From positions 3,269,032-3,333,031 of the forward strand of contig CM057157.1 of the NCBI GenBank assembly GCA_029962745.1: a stretch of 64,000 nucleotides of DNA, in the 5' to 3' direction. A program made the translations under genes and the position numbers. Within the stretch, counting starts at the first letter, position 1, and each line of letters begins with the position of its first letter. The notes beneath the pieces were generated by a model. That model worked only from the letters and a program-made list of their open reading frames with translations, was not told the DNA's origin and ran no database searches. Positions 35,801-47,500 of this stretch are shown here, one piece after another. Source of the DNA: Echinometra lucunter. Taxonomy: Eukaryota; Echinodermata; Echinoidea; Camarodonta; Echinometridae.

Positions 35801-36516
35801 ATTATGACATGCCCTTATTACTGTTCTCAGTTTGACTGTGTGATGATGAATTTCTCTTTCTTTCTTTTTTTGTTGTTATCTTGGTTTTGATTTTTGCTAG
35901 CCTTTGGTTCTATTGCGGCTTTAGAGAGACCAGTTTGTGTGTTACCTTCTTCAGGAGGGAAGTGTGTGGGTCCTTACAGCTGTGAATGTCCGTATGGATT
36001 TGCTGGATCTCGCTGCGAGCATGGTAAGAGTTAGTAGATTTTGTTTTTTTAACAGTGTTGACTTTGAGAAATGATATGGTGTCATAAGTTACAAAGCTCT
36101 AGACCCATGCATCTCCCTATAGTAATAACACAGCTCAACAAATTAAGTAAACAAATGACAACCTGAGAAAGTGTGATGATATACTGATTGTAATATAATT
36201 ATTACCTATATGTTCATTTCATTATTCAAAGGTTATGATTGTTATATAGCATTTCCTTTAGCTATTCTGTAATATCTTGCTTGGTGATTGAGGTATGGCT
36301 TTCATTTGGTTTGAAGCTTGCAGCTGAGAAAGATGAATATCCATGTTTGAATATTTTAAGTTTTTAAGGTTGGATGATATTTAAGAAGGTGATCCTTCAA
36401 ATTATATGTGCTAAATTTTTTTCATGCTCAACATTGCATGTTTCGGTTGCATTTCAGTTCTTTGCAGTACTCGCTGTATTGGAGGTGCACGATGCAAGGC
36501 CAGACATCCAACTTGT
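23758..36516 (+). CDS. SVEP1/polydom-like protein, partial: EGF, pentraxin, sushi repeats, EGF
   Basis: The domain order matches the C-terminal two-thirds of SVEP1 (polydom): at least five EGF domains with calcium-binding DxNEC/DxDEC motifs, a pentraxin/LamG domain over three exons, about 25-30 sushi (CCP) domains, and EGF domains of the CxxxCxxGxxC type. SVEP1 is a secreted matrix and adhesion protein; a vWA-containing N-terminus would be expected upstream, beyond the gap. Sixteen coding segments are visible. EGF and pentraxin exons are phase-1 modules without damage. From about 28826 onward the sushi exons show at least ten frameshifts, several in homopolymers, which points to either sequencing errors or decay. 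A lineage-specific sushi/pentraxin protein, rather than a true SVEP1 orthologue, is the main alternative. Confidence 0.8.
24439..24552 (+). CDS. SVEP-like exon: calcium-binding EGF
   Basis: Encodes [20 protein letters not shown] and on to CVCPDGYTG. Same length (114 nt) and phase as the previous EGF exon, so exon duplication is likely. Confidence 0.92.
24997..25198 (+). CDS. SVEP-like exon: one and a half EGF domains
   Basis: Encodes [19 protein letters not shown] ... CPAGYYG, then [17 protein letters not shown] and VNEFR. The second EGF is split and finishes in the next exon. The donor GTTTGT is weak but the join restores [10 protein letters not shown]. Confidence 0.88.
25588..25745 (+). 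CDS. SVEP-like exon: end of one EGF and a complete EGF
   Basis: Encodes [13 protein letters not shown], then [17 protein letters not shown] to [12 protein letters not shown]. Clean splice sites. Confidence 0.92.
26258..26459 (+). CDS. SVEP-like exon: pentraxin/LamG, first part
   Basis: Encodes [15 protein letters not shown] and then [13 protein letters not shown], the beta-strand pattern at the start of pentraxin/LamG-like domains. Confidence 0.85.
26826..26998 (+). CDS. SVEP-like exon: pentraxin signature region
   Basis: Encodes [16 protein letters not shown], which fits the pentraxin signature H-x-C-x-[ST]-W-x-[ST] except that the Cys position is Val. It continues [16 protein letters not shown]. 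Confidence 0.88.
27592..27831 (+). CDS. SVEP-like exon: pentraxin C-terminal part
   Basis: Encodes [16 protein letters not shown], the calcium-binding GQxQD motif, then [16 protein letters not shown], a strong pentraxin hallmark. It ends NNTFCQ and joins the first sushi domain. Confidence 0.92.
28207..28386 (+). CDS. SVEP-like exon: sushi (CCP) domain
   Basis: Encodes [29 protein letters not shown] and [12 protein letters not shown], a complete four-Cys CCP in one phase-1 exon. Confidence 0.92.
28775..28947 (+). CDS. SVEP-like exon: sushi domain, one frameshift
   Basis: Begins [16 protein letters not shown]. The CCP then continues in a different frame as [18 protein letters not shown] to SEYTPECR. 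The break is at about 28826. Confidence 0.82.
29511..31393 (+). CDS. SVEP-like large exon: about ten tandem sushi domains, many frameshifts
   Basis: The first part, to about 30060, reads open through three sushi domains (for example [43 protein letters not shown]). Frame changes follow near 30060, 30218, 30375, 30385, 30455, 30830, 30905, 30930 and 31035, yet CCP text resumes after each one. Several breaks look like loss of one base from a short homopolymer. The donor GTATGT follows 31393. Confidence 0.82.
31666..31954 (+). CDS. SVEP-like exon: sushi domains, frameshifted
   Basis: Begins [19 protein letters not shown] and [10 protein letters not shown], then changes frame near 31757 and again later. 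It ends with [16 protein letters not shown] in a different frame. Borders are AG and GTAATA. Confidence 0.65.
32296..33023 (+). CDS. SVEP-like exon: about four sushi domains, frameshifted
   Basis: Contains [16 protein letters not shown] early, an intact CCP between about 32592 and 32800 ([20 protein letters not shown] ... [14 protein letters not shown]), and [17 protein letters not shown] in another frame. At least three frame breaks. Confidence 0.72.
33301..33785 (+). CDS. SVEP-like exon: about three sushi domains, frameshifted
   Basis: [20 protein letters not shown] leads to VSCGSP, which breaks at a run of six C near 33418. Then [20 protein letters not shown] to [15 protein letters not shown] in the next frame, and another break near 33690. 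Confidence 0.75.
33860..35324 (+). CDS. SVEP-like large exon: about eight sushi domains, frameshifted
   Basis: CCP text appears in all three frames, for example [15 protein letters not shown] and [15 protein letters not shown] near 35000, with [18 protein letters not shown] near 35165. Long open pieces are interrupted by frame changes. The donor GTGAGT follows 35324. Confidence 0.75.
35901..36023 (+). CDS. SVEP-like exon: EGF after the sushi array
   Basis: Encodes [20 protein letters not shown] then RCEH, an EGF of the SVEP1 C-terminal type. One of the six expected cysteines is not seen within the exon. Phase-1 ends and good splice sites. Confidence 0.82.
36458..36516 (+). CDS. SVEP-like exon: start of a further EGF, cut by gap
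   Basis: Encodes [20 protein letters not shown], the first four cysteines of a CxxxCxxGxxC-type EGF, then runs into the gap. Confidence 0.82.
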
Positions 36517-37016
36517 NNNNNNNNNNNNNNNNNNNNNNNNNNNNNNNNNNNNNNNNNNNNNNNNNNNNNNNNNNNNNNNNNNNNNNNNNNNNNNNNNNNN
36601 NNNNNNNNNNNNNNNNNNNNNNNNNNNNNNNNNNNNNNNNNNNNNNNNNNNNNNNNNNNNNNNNNNNNNNNNNNNNNNNNNNNNNNNNNNNNNNNNNNNN
36701 NNNNNNNNNNNNNNNNNNNNNNNNNNNNNNNNNNNNNNNNNNNNNNNNNNNNNNNNNNNNNNNNNNNNNNNNNNNNNNNNNNNNNNNNNNNNNNNNNNNN
36801 NNNNNNNNNNNNNNNNNNNNNNNNNNNNNNNNNNNNNNNNNNNNNNNNNNNNNNNNNNNNNNNNNNNNNNNNNNNNNNNNNNNNNNNNNNNNNNNNNNNN
36901 NNNNNNNNNNNNNNNNNNNNNNNNNNNNNNNNNNNNNNNNNNNNNNNNNNNNNNNNNNNNNNNNNNNNNNNNNNNNNNNNNNNNNNNNNNNNNNNNNNNN
37001 NNNNNNNNNNNNNNNN
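36517..37016. other. Assembly gap, 500 N
   Basis: Placeholder gap that interrupts an EGF exon. The rest of the EGF is not found at the start of the next contig, so either sequence is missing or the neighbour is wrong. Confidence 0.99.
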
Positions 37017-38800
37017 GCTTTAATATTTGTCTGGGGTATGAATAAGTATGTGAAGGCCCCAAAGTGATCATTACTACATTGTTATGCAAATGAGGTAATT
37101 CTTGCATCATTGTATATTAACAGGGAGAGCTGATATTATATATATTATGCTAGGGACCAAGTTTTGCAATACCGTCATTCATACGAGAGAAAAAAGCAAA
37201 ATACTACAAATTTCACGGGGTATGAATAATTTTGTTGTTATATATATAATGTGGAACGCTATATCAATAAAAGTAATTTCCTATTATACACTACCCACAC
37301 GATAATGTGCGTTGCCGTGCCCAGCTAATGTGACCGACGAATTTAAATTGCAATTGACCAAAATGGGTGACAAAGCACGAAATTTAATGACAATGTTGCG
37401 AAGGGAGCGAAACGAGCGATCGGCTTCATGTTCTTTTTGTCCTTCGTTTCCATGGGGCTTAAAAATTATTTGAAAAATCGGGGGGGGGGGGGGGCTACTT
37501 CTATGCCCCATTTGTTCCTTCGACTTTCAATGTGACATTCTCTCTTTATAGGATATCAGTAGCGTTCATTCTGTATAACAAAATTGCTTTTACTTCGCCG
37601 ATTTAATTTTTTGTATTCATATTTTATATACAAAAATACAAGGAATAAACAGGTATAACAGATTAATGACAAATAAATGAATTTTACAAATTATATGGAT
37701 TGTAATAATATGTATACATATTCCTAATTAAAGCTAAAGAACAATTTTGGTAAATCCCAAAGAACCAACTTTCAGTATCTGAATTTATTGCCCGATCATA
37801 ACGTTTAATACCTATCCTGTGAAGGAGGGTCATGGCAATTTAATATAGGTTTCCCGCCCAATTTCACCAGAGTTGCGTTCGAATTCATGAATAGCCGTTC
37901 AAGTTCGACCGATTTCCTCAACACACCTTGGTCTCATGGTCAATTTTCATTCTTTAAGCATTTAAATCCATTTTATATCATTCCTCAGTTTTAAATTAAG
38001 TTTCATTCATTTTTAGAGAATTCATTCAATTTAACGACGAGAAGTTGTCATTCAATTCCGCGCCAGCTGGATAGACTTTCAATTTCGTCCTAAATACGAA
38101 TTTGAAGTTCATTTAAAGGCACACACCTTCGCACTTTGACCGTTCGACCAAACGAAAAATAGCTCACTCTATGCTGAGAATCTAGACAGTGTGGTTATTT
38201 ATGGAGATTTTTCATCGAAAACTTGGGCGTTTTGATACATATATTTTTCATTATAGCATAGTTTTGGTAAACCTGAAAAAAGAAAAGAAAAAACAACTTG
38301 CAATATTTATTTCATTGGCCGATACAACTTTACTGTGAACAGTGAAGGATAGGTCATTAAAAATAAATGCATTTCTCAGTCAAAGTATTCAAAAGACTAC
38401 TGAAATTTCAGCCGAGAAATAGCTCCCCCTACGCAAGATAGAGAGATAGATAAATGCTTTATTTGTGAAACAATCAAACAAGACAATCAATAAACAATGC
38501 ATGGTATTTAATTTGGCAATATTAACATTAAAGTAAATTAACAATATATTGGGAGCATTATTGGTGTGCCTTGTGGAAATAGTCTGTAATTCAGCTGGTG
38601 AGCGCACTAAGTGCTTTTAAACAATGAACGAATTCAATCATCAATTATTCGGTTAACGGTTACAGTGGCTTGATTTGAAGGATTATTTTGAGCAATAGGG
38701 TATTTACAATTCAAAGATAAGTTTTCGATGTTTACTGCATCAATAATTGCAGCTTTTATTTTCATCGCAATTTTTCGGCTTGTATTTCTCATTTTAACGC
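37017..38800. other. Non-coding stretch after the gap
   Basis: No exon recognised. It contains a 15-base poly-G run (37480-37494) next to GCGAAGGGAGCGAAACGAGCG-like sequence, otherwise AT-rich DNA. Confidence 0.5.
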
Positions 38801-38879
38801 ATACTTATGGCACACCATTAGGGAAGCAATACCAATACGAAAAAAATTTCCCTTGAAGAAATATGTTTTTCTCTTTCGC

Positions 38880-39215
38880 TAAACCATTTCACTCCAGCAA
38901 AGTTAAGTTTCACTTCTGAAATATATTCCACTCTTCAAAAGAAAGTCATTTCACTCTTCCCAAACATTAATTTCACTTTTCACTAAAAATTCATTCACTC
39001 TTAAAAATATGTTTCATTCAATTCCAAAATTTATTTCACTTTTTTCAAAAACTTACATTTCACTTCTCACAAAAAATCATTTCACTCTTCAAAAAATTAC
39101 TTTTCAATTTTCACCTTAATTCATTTTACCTTTTCAAAGAAATACATTTTACTTTTCATAAAAATCAATTTTACTTTTTCACAAAAATACATTTCACTTT
39201 TCACAAAAATTCATT
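38880..39215. repeat. TTTCACTTTTCACAAAAATTCA degenerate tandem repeat (left arm)
   Basis: Units of about 20-30 bases based on TTTCACTTTTC(A)CAAAAAT. The inverted counterpart at 42265-42560 reads GTGAAAAGTGAAATGAATTT. Confidence 0.75.
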
Positions 39216-39577
39216 TTACTCTTATTGGATAATACAAATCAATGAATTGATCTTGAGCCCCTACCTAGTATCGTATATATAAGCTTATGTTCTAGGTAAC
39301 AACTTAGCTCCTCACGAACCGCACCTTCGATCGAGTACGTAGTACGTAAAATTCATTCTTTTTTTTTCTCTCACAAAAACCCTTTCACTCGCTGCCAAAA
39401 AAAGATAAGGTCCTCTTTTTTCTCGGCCTAAAAGAGGCGCTCTTGGCGAGCTTAGCTCTCGCTTAGCTAGCTAGCTCGTGTATGTTTTGATATATCGATG
39501 GTGTACGTAAGTAAAATTCATTCCTGTTTCTCACACCAAGAAAACCATTTCATCATGTTTCACGCTGTGCAAAAAAA

Positions 39578-39609
<32 letters not shown>

Positions 39610-39729
39610 CATACGTTCCTCATTTTTTCGGCCTAAAGGAGGCGCTGTTGCCGAGCTTCACTAGCTAGTAGCTTGGCGCGCGCAATTCGCAAAAATTGGC
39701 CAACAGTTTAGGGGTACTTTGTGAAATAT

Positions 39730-39930
39730 ATTGAAATTCATTCCATTTATTTCCACAATTCAATAAAAATGACAGCAAAGAACATACAGAACAATTCTTA
39801 GACATAGAAATGTAAAAAAAAGATAGATATTATGAAAACCAATTAAAATGTGGTAAACAAAAAATATCAAAAAGTGGATGGACAAACAAAGGCGAGAGGC
39901 CTATCACAGGCTTGTCCTGCAAGATATAAA
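39730..39930 (-). mobile_element. Possible LINE 3' end fragment
   Basis: On the minus strand the sequence reads like a non-LTR 3' UTR ending in ATTGTGGAAATAAATGGAAT. There is no coding part and the family is unknown. Confidence 0.3.
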
Positions 39931-41389
39931 AGTAAATTCATAGATACATGTATATATACACAGTCATGTGCACAAACAAACAAGAAAAGGCAAGTGACAT
40001 ATTTGATCAGGGAATGTAAGACTTGATTAATTTACTTTTATATTTCTTTTTAAAACTAGATTCTTAGTCTACATGTTTTGTGTCATTTTGCTTCTCTGTT
40101 TCGCATCGGTTTTTTTTTGTTTATCTGTTTGGTCTGGTGGGGCGGGGGGAGGGGGGGGGGTTGAGGCTTCTGCACTCGATTTTAAAGTTCATTAATTATC
40201 CACTTTATGCAGGTTTATATGCAGGATGAACAAGGAATGCTATTACTGCAGGCGGATTTTGGTTTTGCCTGTTTTGACGAATGGGGCTTGGTGGGGGTTT
40301 GGGAACTTTTGCACATGATTTTGAAGTTCATTAATTATGCAAATTTATCTAGGTTTATGGAGAGTGAATGAGGGATGCTGCTTGTCCCGTTTAACAGTGG
40401 TTTTTGTTACTCTGTTGGGTCTGGTGAAGCTAGCTGAGGGAGGGTGGCTAAGGGGGGTGGGGATTGAGGCTCCTGCTCGTGATTTTGAGTATTCTGCATT
40501 GATATCGCGCCTAATCCATCTCTCTGAGACGTGTCAGTCCTTTACAGAAATATCATTACCCCGGTTATTTGATTCATGCAAGCTTGCCCGCACACAGTGT
40601 ATGCACCTTCTCCACTCATTTTCTGTTTTGTTCAGTGTTTTTGTTTATATATTCCGTTTTTGTTTTTGTTTTTTTAATTTGAGAATGATCCTGAATATTT
40701 GGATTTAAATCAGTTAATTTTGAATTTGAATTTGAATTTGAATTGTATCCATTACAATCCTTCAAGCCCCCAGGGGCCCCCCAACCCCCAGAACTGCGAA
40801 AGGGCCACTGTCACAATGAAAAAAGGTATGGGGGTGGGGCACTGGGGACTTGAAGGATTGTAATGGATACAATCTAATTTCAGATTCAAAATTAACTGAT
40901 TTAAATAAAAACATTCAGGACCATTCTCAATTAAAAAAATGAATAAATAACAGAACATAATAACAAAACAAAACATTAAACAGAAACACTGAACAAAACA
41001 GAAAATGAGCATGCATGTCACAATTATATTCAAAGAATAGCATCAGAGAGAGAGAGAGAGAGGGAGAAAGTCAAGAGCCAATTCAGAATATAATAAAACC
41101 AATTGTCTTCGGACTTTTTACACAACGAAGATATTACACAGATGATACGAAACATAACAAAGCGTAATATTGCAGAATGAAAATCTGAGAAATGCATATA
41201 CATGTACGTACACCCTGTATGAGAATAAAGCGGAAAAATTAGGCTATAGATAAACTACTAAAAGTTATGTACTTATATTTCCCCTTACCACTTGCATTCT
41301 ATATTGCACGCAACCACCCCCTCTTCCTCCAACCTGCATAGAGTTTTACTTTATGATAATTCAGGTCCCCAAAATTTGCATAGTAGACG

Positions 41390-41760
41390 GGTTTTGGTCC
41401 GGTGGATAAGTGTCCGAACTTTGAACCAATGTCTGAGTTAGAATCCCTGCAGCTGCACTAATGTTGTCCTTTCGGCAAGATTATGAATCTTTAACAAGAT
41501 ATGAATCTACGTACATTTGCCACTCTCCACCCAGGTGTTAAGTGGGTACCCGCTACGACGTGAAAGTCATTGTGATTTGTCTAGCATTGTGAGCGCCAGT
41601 AAAATGGCGACTGGCTGCAATGCTTCATTGGGAGTGGAGAAGGTGCATATATTGTGTGCGGGCAAGCTTGCATGAGTCCGATGACTGGGGTAATAATATT
41701 TCTGTAAAGCACTTACGTCTCTGAGGGATGGATTAGGCGCTATATAAATGCAGAATATTC
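41390..41760 (+). mobile_element. tRNA-derived SINE, copy 2
   Basis: Same order as copy 1: degraded tRNA-like head (GGTCCGGTGGATAAG), CACCCAGGTGTTAAGTGGGT, GTAAAGCACTTACG and GGCGCTATATAAATGCAG. Part of its 3' half is also present inverted at 40495-40620, within the large inverted repeat. Confidence 0.8.
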
Positions 41761-42743
41761 AAAATCACAAGCAGAAGCCTCGACCCCAATCCCTCTTAGC
41801 CCCCTCCCTCAGCTAGCCTCACGAAACCAAACAGAGTAACAAAAACGGCTATTAAACGGGAGAAGCAGCATCTCTCATTCACCATGCATAAACCTGGATA
41901 AATCTGCATAATCAATGAACTTCAAAATCATGTGCAGAAGTCTCGAAACCCCACCAAGCCCCACCAAGCCCCACCAGGCAAAACAAGCAAAACCAAAGTC
42001 TTCCTGTAGAAGTTGCATCCCTTGTTCATCCTGCATAAACCTGCATAAAGTGGATAATTAATGAACTTCAAATTCAAGTGCAGAAGCCTCAAAGCCCCCC
42101 CCCCCCCACAGCCCCACCAGACCAAACAGAATTTTACGTATTAGGTACGCTATCGAAGGCGCGGTGCGTGACAAGCCAAGTTGTTACCTAGAAAACAAGC
42201 CGATATATACCATATTGGGGGGGGGGGAAGGAGGGGCTCGAGATCATTTCATTGGATTTTATATCCAATAAAAGTAAAGTGTAATTCTGTGGAAAAAGTG
42301 AAATGAATTTCGGTGAAAAGTGAAATGTAATTTTGTGAAAAAGTGAAATGAATTTTGGAAAAAATGGGAAACATATTCTTATGAAGAGTGAAATGATTTT
42401 TTTTTTTGAAAAGTGAAATGAATTTTTGTGAAAAGTGAAATGACTTTCTTGTGAAAAGTGGAATAATTTTTTAGAAACGAAATATAATCTTTCTGGAGTG
42501 AAATGGTTTTGTGTAAGAGAAACATATATTTGTTCAAGTGAAATATATTTTGTATTGATTCCATAATGGCGTGTCATACATACCAGGTCTCAATTTTGTG
42601 ACCTTTCTATTGGAAAATGATACTGAATAGGTGCTATGATTTTGGAGTAAGTAATGATGCTCAAATTTTTTTGGTTTGTTTGTTTGTTTGTTTGTTTATC
42701 GATTCTCCCTAAGTTGCGCTTTACCTTTAACCATGTTTAACAG

Positions 42744-42856
42744 AATTTCATAGCAGAGAGACTACTGACGAATAGCAATGATGGAAATTATTTCATCGGC
42801 TTAGAAGACATGGACAGCGATGATACATACAGATGGATTGATGGAACAACGCCTAG
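42744..42856 (+). CDS. CTLD exon B1
   Basis: Encodes NSNDGNYFIGLEDMDSDD and YRWIDGTTPR, the core of a CTLD (FIGL and WIDGT motifs). It lies 164 bases beyond the right end of the large inverted repeat. Confidence 0.9.
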
Positions 42857-43683
42857 GTATGTGCGATATGAAGTAACTCTAGTAATAAAATGAAACCACT
42901 TCATGGCATAATTGTATTTTTAGCAAGATGTATTGTGCATGAATACATGACGAAAGATGAATTGTGCGAAGACTTGCTTCACAGACAAAACAAGAGACCT
43001 AGTACACAAGAGCTGTTTTGTGTTCAAAGCATGAACTCTAATACATGTACAGGGAAAGTTCATGTTACCTTCTAGTACGGCAAATGTGCCCAGTCAGTGT
43101 ATTTTTATGCCTTTTGAAAAAGGAGTCCACTACCTGCATACAATGATTACTTGACGTCTTGCAAATTAATACGGTATTATTTTGTTTTCATTTTAAGACT
43201 TTTTTTTCTTTAAGTGACTGTTTCAGGTAAACATTGGTAAACATTATTTTCTTCATGGATATATAGTAATGAACAGATTACCTGTTCTGAGCATGTGATG
43301 AAAGCAAGCCCAAGCTGACAAAACTTTTGCCATTTTGAATTTTCTATCCAAGAAATCCTGGGGAGATCGAGCTTTTATACTCATGCAGGATCAGCCCTGT
43401 GGAATTCACTACCACAGGAGCTGAAGAACTCAAACTCTTCGACATCCTTTAAGGGCAACCTAAAATCGCATTTGTCCACTAGCAGGTACTGGGTTCTGAA
43501 GACAGACATTTTTTTTTGTTTGTGTTTGTGATGTGGTTAAACATTCTTTATTTTGTCTGTACTTTTTTTCTCTTTTTTTTTTCTTAAAGCGCTCTGAGCG
43601 TTTAATCAAAATGGAAAATGAAGCTATAGAAATCCTGTGTATCATTATTATCGTTATTGTTATTATTATTATTATTATTATTA

Positions 43684-43726
<43 letters not shown>

Positions 43727-44551
43727 CATTAATATTAACATTAGTATAAATAACCTATTACCATTTGACAACTTCAAAGATGGTTTTAACCTGTTGCCTG
43801 CTGAAACCGGGTGGCCCCTGTATAAATTCTACATGAAGATAAGGATATATCTGGCAACGATTTAATAAGTCGCATGATTTGGCGACTCTTTTCGAATCGT
43901 TGAAGCCTGAGTTCATTTTGCACTGTGCCCTGAGATATCCTGGGTTTCATTAACTTGGATATATGTTAGAGATTGTCTATCAGCTCCTGTTTAAATTTCT
44001 TGTTTACCAAATTACACTATTAATAGGTAAATCATTTCTTGGTATATGCAAAAATGCACATTTACTTAGCTAGAAGTAAGACGAAAAAAAAATTATAAGG
44101 AAATAGAAATGTGAGCATTGGTGAGGCCCTTTGAAAAGTGAAAATTTTACTAAGGAGAAAACGACCGCTCTTTCCAGAGATGGAAACACGGCCTCTTCCA
44201 TTTCTGTCTTTATGCGCTATTTTATTTTCTTCCATTTATGAATAATGCAGATGAGTTCATCGTGCTCATACAGCATGTTTTGACTATCAACCATGTTGCA
44301 TCTTTAAAAAACACTTTTTGCAGACTTTAAAGATGAACTAAATGATAATAATAGTGATAAAGAAAAGCAAAACAAAACAGGCAACAAACAACAACAAATT
44401 TGACTTATTACACTCTACTGGTTTTGATACGAGTGAAGTAAACAAGTACCAAATGGTACAGAACACGGCGTGAGAGGAATTTTACCCTCTCTCCCTCTCT
44501 CTGTCTCTCACCCTCTCATTCTTTCTTTGTCTCACCCTCTTCAGCACTCTT

Positions 44552-44590
<39 letters not shown>

Positions 44591-47500
44591 TATGTACAGT
44601 TCGTCCCCCCCCCCAAAAAAAAATGTCCCTCTGATTGAGCGCTAAATTGATTCTAAAATGCAATATTATTCCCAATTTTGTCTTCATATCTTGAAAGCCT
44701 ATTTAATCTTGTAACTTATGAGAAAATTTCATTAGTCTCGGATAATTGGTTTTGAACAGAGAGTCTATTATGTAAAAGCAGTGCATTTCAGCCCATTCCA
44801 AGTTTGTAGTGCTACAATTTCTGCACTGTCTTTATGTCTCCAATCAACTGTAGTGCCTTTGCATTCTCTGTTCCAATTTATTTGAAAGTTTTGTTACTAT
44901 TCTCACTGGCACCAAACTCTTGATACTTTAGGTAGTTCCTCCTGATCGTATTGGTGCATGGTGGTGGCTGATCCGGGTATCTCCTTTGAAATGCACGTTG
45001 CAAGTGGCAAGGAGGCTGTGCGTTTGATCATACTTTAAAACAAGGAAAGCCCTTTTTCGGGCAGTAAGCTGATGACCAACCATATTGAAACGATTAAAAA
45101 GTCAATATGACAAATTAACTAAAAGCAGACCAAATCTTCCACCCAACTAAATTAACTATGAAAGAAAGACATGAAAGGAACAAAAATCTGTTCATTTCAT
45201 TCTTATTGTATGTTGTTGTTGTTGTTGTTGATTTTTACGGCGCTGTCATTCAAAAATGAATATTTACGCCATCTCAGTTGCGTTGTTAAAAATAAGCCCT
45301 TTTTGACTTATTGAAATAATTTGTTTTTCTATTAACAGACAAGACAAAGCCTTATATATATAAGGAAAGCAAAAAGGGGTATCCTTGAAAATATAAGGCC
45401 TAATTTTCAGAAGCCGCGCGGGGGCGCTCTGTCGGTACGTATAGCGACAGATGCGAGTAATTTCACACGAATTATTATTCTTTCTCTCTCTTTTTTTTTT
45501 TTTCTTTAAATTGATATTCATTTTATAAAACTTCGATAAACCCCAAGGCGGGAAAAGTGCAGTGCAATACATAGACTAAAAATAAGATACATTTACAGTC
45601 TTTAAACTAACAATTCTTTCATACAGATAAACTAAGACATGTACGAGAATACATCATAACTATATCCTTTCATACGTATCGACACACTTCAGGAACTCTA
45701 AAAGGCTCAAATGATTTTGTCTTTTTTACGTTGGAACATTCGTTTAAGCGGCAGATCATTCATACAAACATTGATTTCTTTACAAAAGACCTCTCTAGGA
45801 AAAATTTATTTCTTGCAGTTCAGGAGAATATGGGAAATTCTTGCAGTTCAGTAGAATATGGGAAATTTCTGAATTTATATTTCTAATTAAGCTGGATACT
45901 TGTTCATTTTTTAAATTCTTGTTTCCTTCCTTAACTCTGCTAAACCTCTTGCATAAAACCTATTGATAAATCCTAAATATTTCAATACAAACCTTCTTTG
46001 ATTATGTGGTTGCCTTTTTATGTTAATTTCATAAGTTCTGAACTTGTAGAGCTCAAAAACACATGTTCAGATTTCTTTTTCTTTATTTTCCTAACAAATG
46101 TGCTTTAGCTCTTAGACACCATTGATGATGAAAGTCCAAACATCTGAAAAAAATGTTCTCTATTAAACAAAACTTTAAAATAAAAGGGAGCAGAGAATGC
46201 AAAAGCACTACAGTTGATTGAAGACATAAGGACAGTGCAGAAATTATAGCACTGCAAACTTGGAATGGGCTGAAATGCGCTGCTGTTACATAATAGACTC
46301 TCTGTTCAAAACCAATGATGAGAGACAAATGAAATTTTCTCATTAGTTACAAGATTAAGTGGCTTTCAAGATATGAAGATCAAATTGGGAATAATATCAA
46401 ATTTTAGAATTAATTTAGCACTCAATCAGAGGGACATTTTGGGGGGACGCACTGTACTTACATGCCTACAAAAGTACATACAACCCCTGTTCATTCCATG
46501 GTTAACATTCTTTCCTCGTATTCCATTTTAAATGAACAAAGTCTGAAAAAATGACAACATAGAGGTTACATTCAGAAATAATTTTCAATTATGCATCTGC
46601 ATGTCTTATCTTCTCACAACTTTATCATTTGCCTTGACTACATCATCAAAAAGAAAGCTCCAAGTTTCAAGTCTATAATCATTCACCTCACTTGCTACAA
46701 TTCTTGGAATATTTCAATACTTTTAATATAATAAGATTCCATCTCTTCTACATATTATGGAGTAAAAAAAGAAAGGCTATGGAAGCGGGGCGGGGGATGG
46801 GGGTGCAGCTTCAGGTTCAGCTTCCCTTCCCACTATTTGGCAGCAATTTTCAAAAACCCTATTAATTGTAAAAATGTTTTATCACAGGGTTGCCAAACCA
46901 TAAAACCCCAAGGGATTCAGGGGGCTCGTGAACCTTGCTAGGGGCCTACAGCCCCTGTGGACTTCTCCGGTCTGAGTATCAGCCACCCCCCCCCCCCCCC
47001 ACTCCAATGGGCCACGGCCTCTGCATGGTATTTATGATTTATGAAATCATACTATAGTCAACACAGAACCTATTGGGGAAAAAAAAACGTCCCTACTGTG
47101 ATAGCCATGAACACTCATCTTGCCAAGAGATATATTCGGCAAGACATCATGGTCTTGCACTGGCATCAGCAGTGTAAATGACATTTTATTCATTTACAGG
47201 AAATGTCACTTTCTTCCTTTTGTCAATGTGGACAGAATAATGACTCCTGATAGCCAAAAAAATTAATGAATGCTTTGCACAATGTTACTGATATGTTCTG
47301 AATTAATTACAGATGACTTTAAAAAAAAAACATACTTAAAAATGTTAAATACGTTCAAGATTAATAAGGTAATTCAAATAAAGATTCCAACTGAATTTAA
47401 ATGATTCAATTCTACAATGGTAAAACCACTGTATTAATTGAGTTTTAACTTTTCCTAACCGCGTAATATATATATAATAACTACTTTATAATGTATTTAT

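Larger units (their letters stand above)
38805..42580. repeat. Large imperfect inverted repeat (about 3.8 kb)
   Basis: The outer arms 38805-39352 and 42131-42580 pair as reverse complements: GGCACACCATTA at 38810 against TAATGGCGTGTC at 42563, and TCTAGGTAACAAC against GTTGTTACCTAGA. Further inner blocks pair: 40130-40330 with 41890-42125, 40430-40490 with 41770-41840, 40495-40620 with the tail of the SINE at 41640-41757, and 40640-40775 with 40855-41005. The blocks are offset from one another, so unequal insertions or deletions have occurred. A CATAC direct repeat at the outer edges is a possible target duplication. Confidence 0.75.

Noticed and set aside
38880..39215. CRISPR-like array
   Set aside because: The repeat is degenerate, without constant spacers, in animal DNA and duplicated in inverse. 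It is a minisatellite inside an inverted repeat.
45264..45572. 102-residue minus-strand open frame
   Set aside because: It overlaps a dispersed repeat and an A-rich run, and no domain is recognisable.
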